Source: Rhododendron vialii
Taxonomy: Eukaryota > Streptophyta > Magnoliopsida > Ericales > Ericaceae
DNA: 64,000 nucleotides
Assembly (NCBI RefSeq): GCF_030253575.1
Contig: NC_080558.1
Coordinates: 19,808,611 to 19,872,610 of the forward strand
Direction: 5' to 3'
Below the pieces are notes generated by a model that ran no database searches, was not told where the DNA came from, and worked only from the letters and a program-made list of their open reading frames with translations. Shown here piece after piece: positions 56,184 through 64,000 of this stretch (position 1 is the first letter of the stretch; the number at the start of each line of letters is the position of its first letter). The position numbers and the translations under genes were made by a program.

Positions 56184-57345
56184 GGCGAAATGGAACACGG
56201 AGAACCATACCACTGCATTTGTTTAAAAAAGACATCTCTAAGCTCCACCTCTGCATACTCTTATTCTATTTGAGCAGGCTGGGAATTTTCAAATCCAAGG
56301 AGGAAACCAAATATGCAGCAGAAAATAGCTCCAAGATATCGGAGAAATACATCTATCATATCGCACAAGCAATAAGGCTTTTGCCCAAAGAGCATTAGTC
56401 TCCAATGACAATTCAAGGAGAAAACCAAACATGCAACCAAAAATAAGTCTATGATATGGGAAAAAGAATGAAATTCTTGGTCAAAGAGCATTGGTTTCCA
56501 GTTAAGCACCATTAGTTTCACGCATATGTCTCCTATTCCTGGGAGAAGGAATGAAGCTTTTGTTCAAAGAGCATCAGCTTTCAGTCGTACAACATTATCA
56601 TCAATTTCGAGTATATACTTGTATATCCCTATTCCTACTTCGAATTCTAGGGGAAAAGGCAAACATGCAACCAAGAATAACTCGGGAATTTTAACTTCAA
56701 AGAGCGAAAACTAAAAAAACAACATGCACCACAAAAGCACAGTTGCAGCACGAATGTAAATCCCACCGGCAAAATTCTATATATAAAAATCCCACAGGCG
56801 AAATGGAACACGGAGAACCATACCACTGCATTTGTTTAAAAAAGGACATCTCTAAGCTCCACTTCTGCATACTCTTATTTTACTTGAGCAGGCTGCGAAT
56901 TTTCAAATCCAAGGAGGAAACCAAATATGCAGCGAAAAATAGCTCCATGATATCGGAGAAATACGTCTATGATATAGCACAAGCAATGAAGCTTTTGCGC
57001 AAAGAGCATTAGTCTCCAATCACAATTCAAGGACAAAACCAAACATGCAACAAAAAATAAGTCTATGATATGGGAAAAGGAATGAAATTCTTGGTCAAAG
57101 AGCATTAGTTTCCAGTTAAGCACCATTAGTTTCACGCATATGTCTGTATATTCTTATTCCTGGGAGAACAAATCAAGCTTTTGTTCAAAGAGCATCAGCT
57201 TTCAGTCGGAGACAATCACTATCAGTTTCGAGTATATACTTGTATATCCCTATTCCTACTTCGAACTCTAAGGGAAAAAGTAAACATGCAACCAAAAATA
57301 ACTCCGGAATTTTAACTTCAAAGAGCGAAAACTAAAAAAACAACA
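56184..57345. repeat. Tandem duplication of about 560 bp, 613-bp period
   Basis: Copies at about 56184-56740 and 56797-57345 both start GGCGAAATGGAACACGG and include CAAATCCAAGGAGGAAACC, TCTATGATATGGG and GAGTATATACTTGTATATCC. They differ at scattered bases and by small indels. Paired minus-strand ORFs (86 codons each) lie in the copies but show no family; I leave them uncalled. Confidence 0.85.
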
Positions 57346-57940
57346 TGCACCACAAAAGCACACATGCAGCACCAAAGCCAGACGGAAAAGAAAACAGAAA
57401 ATAAGAACTCGAAATTCCGTATAAATCCACACCTAAAACTCAAACATAAAAATTAAAAGCTCACAAACTCCCAAGAACAGAGCACTGCACGGCAGAACAA
57501 GCAAAATACACCATCCAAATCATAAGGAATACCTGGTTCTTGCCGAGCACCAACGATCGACCCAAAACACCAAAGCAAACAGCCAAAAAACCAAGCTAAA
57601 TTCCACGCCAAAAATCCGACAGAAGAAACAGGTAACTGCTCAAAGCACAGAAGAGAAAAGCCACTCTCTGTAAGCAGCCCACCAACCTTACAAAAACCCT
57701 TCACATTAGCCACAGTCCCTCACCTCACAACGAAGACACGTAAACCATCACCTCACAATGAAGACACGTAAGCCACTACATGCATAAAGTTACCCACCAC
57801 ATGCGTAAACCAAAATGCCGATTATACCCAACTCATCAAACCGACAATAGCCATACACTGAGAGATACAATTGTCCAAATTGGACCAAAAATGACAAGCG
57901 GAAATCCCCCCAAACGTGATCTTCTTAAAGAGAGGTAGGA
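57346..57940 (-). other. 5' terminal region of the Helitron
   Basis: The first 600 bases in element orientation. Contains an 86-codon minus-strand ORF (57713-57453) and a short direct repeat CACCTCACAAYGAAGACACGTAA at about 57719-57770. It could include the promoter of the right-hand gene. Confidence 0.4.
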
Positions 57941-58367
57941 TATAATCAAACAACTCTTTACGATCAACCTGCTTTTTTCATGAATGACTTCTATTTTCAA
58001 GGTCTACAAATGAACGGCTCGTGAAATAAATACTTCATCCGTTTTCATTCTTTAGTTCATTTTGGGAGTCCGTGTCACTTTTCAATTAATTATATCTTGC
58101 AATCTATAATTTTTTAGGTAATTTTGAAAATATCGTTTAAAACAGCTCATTAAAATATATCAAATAAGATTCATATTACATATAAATAGTATTATCAATT
58201 AAAAGTTATAATTATTTTTTTATCCCATTGAAAAAGGACGAGAAACACAAGAATAGGAACATAATAAGTAAACTATGGTAGGTCTCATTTTACGTCACCT
58301 CAAAGAGAATCTAAACGCATGTTTCATGACGTCATGAATCCAAGTCAATGGTCACACATTATAAATT
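57941..58367 (+). promoter_or_regulatory. Upstream promoter region of the acyl-activating enzyme gene
   Basis: A 427-bp segment lies between the Helitron and the Mutator-like element. It holds a perfect TGACGTCA palindrome (58327-58334), a typical bZIP/TGA site. It ends in TTATAAATT (58359-58367), the left target duplication, which contains the original TATA box. Function is inferred from position. Confidence 0.5.
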
Positions 58368-58592
58368 GGACAAAGTCCACTTTGACCAATGTGATTATCG
58401 CTATGTGCGAATATCCCCTCATGGTTCAAAAGTGACCATATAATATATCCGTGATTTGTAAAAATGAGTAAATAGATCATTTTCCGTCCATTTTAACGTG
58501 AAGTGTTATACACGCACCTTACAAGCGTGTGAAGCAGTGAAAATATATAGATTTAGGACCATTTTGCCCTCAAATGTCTACAAAAATTCACA

Positions 58593-58635
<43 letters not shown>

Positions 58636-60408
58636 TTATAATCTTCCCAATTTCTTCCTTATAATCTTTCCAATTTCTTCCGCCCACCACATGTTTACAC
58701 AATTTTTTCCGGCGAACTCCGAAGTCTCCGGCAAACCTTAAGCATCACCACAAATCCAAATGGCACCCAACGCTGCCACCGCCACCCAGTCAGATCCTCA
58801 ACTTACCGTGGCGGACTCGCCGGAATCAGTTGCCCACGAGGGGGAGGTCCATCTTCTTCTTCTTCTTTTTTTCAATTTCTTATGGTTTTTTGAGAGGGTT
58901 TGATTGCAAACCAGGTGGGGGTCCATCTTCTTCATCTTTAATTACTTCTTCCTTTTTCGTTTTGGAGATCGGTGATTGCAAATCAGAATCATTATCGGTC
59001 TAGTAAAAAAAATTGTCCACCGTCGTTTCCAAGTAATTCCTCTCTTTTTTTTTGTACTTAATTCTACTGAAACGGATCCAGAAATTCACCCGGAAAGGCT
59101 ATCAGGGCTGGCCCAAGAGTGAGAGGGCTTGGGCAACCAAAAAAAAAAAAATGACGGCCCATGACGTATTTTGATAATTAATACCCGTAAAAGACATACT
59201 AAAAACAATTGTTAACTTGTAAAGTACGGTGTAAATATAAAAAAGTTTCTCTTAACTAGCAACAACTGTTTTCTACTTTTCTTTGTGTTGTGGCTACAAC
59301 GTGTTTCCAAGGCTCTGGATGGGCCACGTTGAGTTCCCAGCGCCCCCACCCACCAACCCCCACCCCGCATACACACTTCTTCTTTTTTTCCCTTTTTTTC
59401 CTACCTCTTTCTATTTTTCCCCTTTATTTTATTCTACCTATTTTTGTTTTTTCTTTATTTCTTCATTTTTGTTCTACGTCTTCCTATTTTTCTCTCAGTC
59501 TTCCTATTTTTCTCTCAATCTACAATATTACAAAAATCAAATTATTTTGTTGAAAATTTTTGATTTAACGAACATATATAATAAAGCACGATAACTGGGA
59601 TTACATTTTCTTGAATAAATAAAGTACGACGATTCAATTGACAAATTTGCTTCAAAAAATGCAAGGAAAAGTTATTTTCTTTGTTAATCATAAAGCACTA
59701 TAACTGGGATTACATTTTAATGTTATTCAAGTATAAGGAACAATGTAACTTTGATTTTTTTTTTTGAACTTGTATTTTTTTTATTTTGTATGACTTAATA
59801 GTAAGTGGATTACAAAATACGAGATTGGGTTTGGACAACTCAAATGTTGGGGCCAACACTGAAGTCAATCATTGAATAGTTTACTTCTTCGTACAGACCA
59901 CGCCTCAACTCGGCCCACCAGTGCAATCAACATAGAATAAGCGGAAATGATACTCACACAACCGTTGTGTGTGTTGTGTAACCAATTCTGACCGTTCATA
60001 TGTGTTTGGACGCTCTAGATTTTAAAAAAACTTTTCCAATAAAAAGTTTAACTCTTCCAAGAAAAAGTTTAAAGGAATCTTGACCATTTATTACAACAAT
60101 GAACGGATGAAGATTGGTTGTGTTTGATGTTTTACACAACCGTTGTGCATGTAGCATCTTTGTAGAACAAGTTGGTGATGAGATTGTTGGTAGATGGTGA
60201 CGGCATTTAGCGGTGGTGATTCTCTGAGATGGGTGTGTGTATAGTTATATATATACAAGGGCATATTAGACATTTCATCCTTTTCATTAATGGCATAAGC
60301 ACTGAACCCCTTTTAGAAACTACGGATAGATTACGTGCTCACTTTTGAATCATGAGAGAGATATCCGCACATAGCGATAACCCTGTGGGTTCAAAGTGAA
60401 TTTTGTCC
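58368..60408. mobile_element. Mutator-like non-autonomous element, 2.0 kb, in the gene promoter
   Basis: Left end GGACAAAGTCCACTTTGACC, right end GGTTCAAAGTGAATTTTGTCC, with inverted complementarity extending inward (GTGATTATCGCTATGTGCG and its complement CGCACATAGCGATAACC). TTATAAATT occurs at 58359-58367 and 60409-60417: a 9-bp target duplication. The family is that of 21814-23300. No transposase. The interior has a CT microsatellite (about 58590-58632), a short possible exon (58760-58903), and a stretch near 59107 starting CAGGGCTGGCCCAAG that may be a hAT-type insertion. Confidence 0.88.
58760..58903 (+). CDS. Short ORF, possible captured exon in the Mutator-like element
   Basis: ATG GCA opens 47 codons: MAPNAATATQSDPQLTVADS at the start, degenerating into repeated leucines from CTT repeats. 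A leader-like CT-rich stretch lies upstream, and a GAG|GTCC splice-donor-like site follows the acidic part. GC content is higher than in the flanks. It may be the first exon of a host gene captured by the element (Pack-MULE style). I recognise no family; it may also be chance. Confidence 0.25.
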   Translation: MAPNAATATQSDPQLTVADSPESVAHEGEVHLLLLLFFNFLWFFERV

Positions 60409-60409
60409 T

Positions 60410-60416
60410 TATAAAT
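60410..60416 (+). promoter_or_regulatory. TATA box of the acyl-activating enzyme gene, within a transposon target duplication
   Basis: TATAAAT lies inside the right target duplication of the Mutator-like element, 63 bp before the ATG at 60479. That leaves a 5' leader of about 35-40 bases. The same box exists at 58360-58366, left of the element. Confidence 0.65.
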
Positions 60417-60478
60417 TAAACCCAACTAGCACGCCAGAGTCATCATTTCAATTGCAACTTGCAAGGAAATTGACAAAA

Positions 60479-61946
60479 ATGGATGGTCTGGTGAAATGCT
60501 CTGCCAATCATGTGCCCCTCTCTCCTATAAGCTTCTTAGAGCGAGCAGCTTTTGTTTATGGTGATAAGGCATCCATTATATATGGAAACACAAGGTATTC
60601 GTGGAGGGAGACTCATGGGAGATGTCTTCAGCTCGCGTCGGCTCTGTTTCAGATGGGTCTTAACCGCGGAGACGTGGTAAGTTTACAAAAAAAAGCACCC
60701 TCTTCATTACGTTAAATTAGAGTTTTGTACATTCGCTAAGACGGTTTGCGAAAGAAACAAAATCGCCATTCCTTGACCTGCCAATGGAATGGTGACCGTT
60801 GAAGTTATGATCATTAATTCCATTGCAATTTATCATTTCGGCATGCAACCCCTACCTTCTGCTAACACAGGCAGGAGTTCCAATTATTAGATAAACTTAT
60901 TTACGGAGCCGCTGCGATCTCAATCGTCCGAAATTGCGCGCTATAGCACTCTGTAAATAAGTTTTCCTCTCTCCAATTATATTTACAAGGAAACTTCCCA
61001 AGAGTCAATGATTTCAGCATTAATGCAAGGCAGTCTATTAAATTCGATTGTGTCATATTTTTTCCAAATGGATCCACCGTCATTGAGGAATTGCGGATCC
61101 TGTTGTCCCATGGGGACAACATCCGTACGGAGAGGGCGTTCAAATAACACTCTTTTAATGGTAGGGTTGCAAACGAACAAAACTGTTTTAGACTCGGCTC
61201 GATAAAAACACGTTTGACCTCGACTCGAGACATAAATAAGCAACCTCAAGCTCAAATTTCTAGGCTCGTTTCGTTACCAAGCCGAGCACAAGCCAAGCAC
61301 AAGCCAGTAGAGGCTTGGCTCGAGTTGGCTCGCAAGCCAAGACTTAGTAGACTTGTTATGTTAATTATCATAATTAATATTAGTATTTTGATACCTTGAT
61401 GTAGAATCCTTACAAAAACATATTTGGGTCCGTTTGTTTTGGCTATAATATTTTCCAGTAAAACATTTTACCTATTTTTCAGTGTTTAGTTGAGTAAAAA
61501 TGAGAAATTTTTTCATTAATTGGATAAAAATGACTTACCCTTAAATCTTCCGTAAGTTATTTTCCGAAATGAACCCGCTGTCTTCTACTGCAATTCGCAG
61601 TGCTTAGTTTCCTCGATCATCAATCTTGACCCACGTTCAATTCTAATATTCTCATATCTCTCTACCGTTTAAACCCCTCCTCTCTCTACACTATTTTATT
61701 GATTTCTGAAAATATTTTTAAGTGCCAACTAAACACCGAAAAAATAAACGTTTGAAGTATGTTTTCTGAAAAAATATTTTACATGGGAAATATTTTACAT
61801 TGTAAAACATTTTATATCGAAACAAACGGAGCCAAAGTACATATTATTATTCCAAAATTGTGGTTGTTTTCTTGTAGAGTATAGAAAAATAATATATAAT
61901 ACCTTCACAATCAAAACATTTTTTTGTTGTATTTGGTCTCTGTGAG

Positions 61947-62008
<62 letters not shown>

Positions 62009-63136
62009 TGGCTCTTATGAGGACCACCTCATTTTAATAAAATACGGACCTCACTTTACCGATCGAATTTCGATGATCCGAGCCGCTCAATGTGTTCAGA
62101 ACGTGATTTTAAGGGTACCCGCAAGAAATCTGCAAAAAAAATGATCGGGAAGGGCTTCATCTGAGCAGTTTTTGTTTATTTTTTATCGAACGGTTCAAAC
62201 AAAAACTGCTCGGATGAAGCCCTTTCTGATCATTTTTTTTGCCGATTTTTCGCGGGTACCCTTAAAATCACGTTCTGAACATATTGAGCGGCTCGGATCA
62301 TCGAAATTCGATCGGAAGAAATGAGGAGATCCGCATTTTAGTTAAAATACGGATTCCCTCATTTGAGACTAACTATGTATATATATATACACACACACAC
62401 GGGGCGGTTCCGGGGACACCTAAAAAAACACCTCATAGTTCCCAATCAAATTTTGATGATTCGAGCCGCTCAACGTAATCAGAACATGATTTTAATAGTA
62501 CGCGCGAAAAATCAGCAAAAAAAATGACCGGGAAGGGCTTGATCCGAACAGTTTCAAACAGTTTTTTATTGAATGGTTCAAATAAAAACTGCTCAAATTA
62601 AGCCTTTTTCGGTCATTTTTTTTGCTAATTTTTTGCGAGCACCCTTAAAATCACATTCTGCACACATTGAACGGTTCGGATCATAAAAATTCGATCGGAA
62701 ACTATGAGATTGAGATTTTGGGTGTTTTTTTAGATGTTTTTTTGGGTGTTCTTTGAACCGCTCCGATATATACGGGCGGTTCCGAGGACACCCAATAAAA
62801 CACCTCATAGTTTCCGATCAAATTTTGATGATCCGAGCCGCTCAATGTGATCATAATGTAATTTTAAGGGTACCCATGAGAAATCAACAAAAAAAATGAC
62901 AGGAAAAGGCTTGATCCAAACAGTTTCGAACAGTTTTTTATTGAACGGTTCAAATTAAAACTTCTAAAATGAAGCCTTTTACGGTCATTTTTTTTGCTAA
63001 TTTCTCGCGGGCACCCTTAAAATCACATTCTGCACACATTGAACGGTTCGGATCATAAAAATTTGATCGGAAACTATGAGATTGAGATTTGGGGTGTTTT
63101 TTTAGGTATTTTTTTGGGTGTCTCTTGAACCGTCCC

Positions 63137-63168
<32 letters not shown>

Positions 63169-64000
63169 TCGTTGGCCCGTTAAGGTTAGTAAACAAGCTC
63201 AAGCTCGAGTCAAGCCAAGGCCCGCTCGGTTCATCAAGTTTTCACTGAGCTCGAGCTCGGATTCGTTACAAACTCAATAAATCACGCCAAAGCTAGGCTC
63301 GACTCGTTAATTTCCGACCCTTTGATTTTTTTTAGGTGTGCATGTATCTTGCCGGAACACCGGATATTTAAAAAACTTTTCTGCACATTCAACCATTTTA
63401 GGGATCTTATATAAAACAAAGTAACTTTCTTGCTGAAGTCATCAAAATGAGATTGCCCTTTCACAAGAAATTACTTTCTTGTAGCATAACTCCAAAAATA
63501 AAACTGTGGTCAACTGTTTGAGGAACAAACTCATCAATCAACTAGACTCGCCTTGAGGCTGGCCTAGTTGTGTCTTAGTCAATTCTGTTGTTTAATTTTG
63601 CATGTATGTAATTTTAAAGGCATGTGACAACGAAATCGAAATTCCCTGTTTTTGGTTACGTGGAAAGGTTGCAGCTTTGGCCCCAAATATCCCTGCGCTT
63701 TACGAGTTGTACTTCGGAGTTCCAATGGCAGGGGCAGTCCTTTCTGCCCTTAACACAAGGCTTGATGCACCCATGTTAGCATTGTTATTACAACAATTGG
63801 AGGCCAAAATAATTTGTGTGGACTCTCAATATCTCCAAATTGTCATCAAAGCTTTAGAGCTGATCTCCGCCGCCAAAGCCAAATCACCGTTTATTGTTGT
63901 CATTCGAGACAGCAATCAAGGGGCATTTTCAACCACACAAGAAGTTCCACCACGTAGTTTGGATTATGATAGGCTTCTTGAAATGGGAAAACATGACTTT
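60479..64000 (+). CDS. Acyl-activating enzyme (AMP-binding acyl-CoA ligase), AAE1-like, 3' part outside window
   Basis: Exon 1 is 60479-60676 (66 codons, MDGLVKCSANHVPLSPISF...NRGDV), exon 2 is 63668 to the window edge (111 codons, starting VAALAPNIPALYELYFGVPM). The donor GTAAGT and acceptor GAAAG|GTT join in phase 0 to give the GDVV-x-LAPN motif of the ANL superfamily. The sequence fits the plant AAE1/benzoate-CoA ligase-like clade: enzymes that adenylate a short or aromatic carboxylic acid with ATP and transfer it to CoA, often peroxisomal. The P-loop, the adenylate-binding motifs and the C-terminus lie beyond the window. I chose the ATG at 60479 because AAE proteins start M-[DE]-G; an in-frame ATG at 60452 would add nine residues. 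Frames are intact, so the gene may be functional despite the crowded promoter and intron. Confidence 0.87.
61949..62004. repeat. (TA)n microsatellite in the intron
   Basis: A nearly pure TA run of about 55 bp directly before the first fold-back element; a shorter TA-CA run is at 62378-62399 and another at 63137-63166. Confidence 0.95.
62005..62372. mobile_element. Fold-back element 1 in the intron
   Basis: Left arm from AGACTGGCTC with GATCGAATTTCGATGATCCG, AGAACGTGATTTTAAGGGTA and GATCGGGAAGGGCTTCATC. Right arm is its reverse complement with few differences, ending CCCTCATTTGAGACT. A GAACGGTTC palindrome lies at the centre (about 62200). Insertion in TA repeats hides the target duplication. 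Confidence 0.85.
62400..62765. mobile_element. Fold-back element 2 in the intron
   Basis: Termini CGGGGCGGTTCCGGGGACACC and GGGTGTTCTTTGAACCGCTCCG are inverted repeats. The centre shares the GATTCGAGCCGCTCAA, AATGACCGGGAAGGGCTTGA and GCACCCTTAAAATCACATTC blocks with the neighbours. Related to element 3 more closely than to element 1. Confidence 0.85.
62773..63135. mobile_element. Fold-back element 3 in the intron
   Basis: Termini CGGGCGGTTCCGAGGACACC and GGGTGTCTCTTGAACCGTCC. It is similar to element 2 over its whole length, in the same orientation. TATATA lies on both sides, which may be the target site. Confidence 0.85.

Larger units (their letters stand above)
40171..57940 (-). mobile_element. 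Helitron, 17.8 kb, minus orientation
   Basis: In element orientation it begins TCCTACCTCTC (57940) after an A and ends AAAGTACCTAG (40171) before a T: 5' TC, 3' CTAG and insertion between A and T, as for Helitrons. Short hairpins (TTGCA-ATG-TGCAA and GGCACGTGTGCC) lie just inside the 3' end. It contains a Rep/helicase gene (44044-51896) and an RPA70-like gene (40489-43720), the usual pair of plant autonomous Helitrons, plus an unknown spliced gene (55030-56178). The Rep/helicase carries many stops and a 2.9 kb solo LTR, so it cannot move by itself now. Confidence 0.8.
60677..63667 (+). other. Intron 1 of the acyl-activating enzyme gene, 3.0 kb
   Basis: It runs from GTAAGT to AG. It contains GCTCG-rich hAT-like sequence (about 61155-61330 and 63165-63320), a TA microsatellite, and three tandem fold-back elements (62005-62372, 62400-62765, 62773-63135). 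In addition, 60889-61160 has an AGCCG-rich stretch of no known identity. Outside these I see nothing. Confidence 0.8.

Noticed and set aside
56261..57135. Two similar 86-codon minus-strand ORFs in the Helitron
   Set aside because: They are copies made by the tandem duplication; no domain, no splice context. Possibly an ancient exon, but unsupported.

Overview
The window is plant nuclear DNA, most likely from a eudicot; I cannot name the species. It has spliced genes with GT-AG introns, Ty3/gypsy elements of the Tat and Athila lineages, a plant Helitron with an RPA gene, Mutator-, PIF- and hAT-like non-autonomous elements, and CT and TA microsatellites. I find no bacterial operon, CRISPR array, rRNA or tRNA gene. 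Only two conventional host genes stand out: a RING-H2 protein at about 32.35-33.01 kb (+), and the first two exons of an acyl-activating enzyme (AMP-binding acyl-CoA ligase) from 60.48 kb to the window end (+).

Layout. 1-14545: a minus-strand Tat-lineage Ty3 element with a truncated 3' LTR, gag, PR, RT, RNase H, a second archaeal-type RNase H, INT and a full 5' LTR. It also carries an antisense spliced ORF (978-6924, +) that is interrupted by a 3.7 kb solo LTR. 14546-19085: a truncated, decayed Athila-like element. 19086-20659: an inverted LTR fragment. 20660-25844: an LTR remnant hosting a Mutator-like element (itself hosting a solo LTR) and another LTR. 26.5-30.5 kb: fold-back elements and a 1.8-2.0 kb direct segmental duplication containing a TATA-like promoter, probably the 5' non-coding part of the RING gene. 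33-40 kb: gene fragments and LTRs. 40171-57940: a 17.8 kb minus-strand Helitron with recognisable ends, an apparently intact spliced RPA70-like gene, a decayed Rep/helicase gene split by a 2.9 kb solo LTR, and a spliced gene of unknown function. 57941-60478: the promoter of the acyl-activating enzyme gene, split in its TATA box by a 2.0 kb Mutator-like element whose 9-bp target duplication recreates the TATA box.

The least explained signal is a shared design in the LTRs. Short palindromic words (about 12-14 bp) occur in pairs at fixed spacings of 20-22 or 33 bp around the LTR TATA boxes. Two homologous LTRs (23496-25485 and 37433-39481) keep five such clusters at matching positions but use completely different palindromes. 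That pattern suggests a binding-site code that changes quickly between families, perhaps a sequence-specific regulator and its target co-evolving.

I had no computation or search. Family names rest on motif recognition, boundaries on target-site duplications read by eye, and some coordinates (marked about) are approximate.
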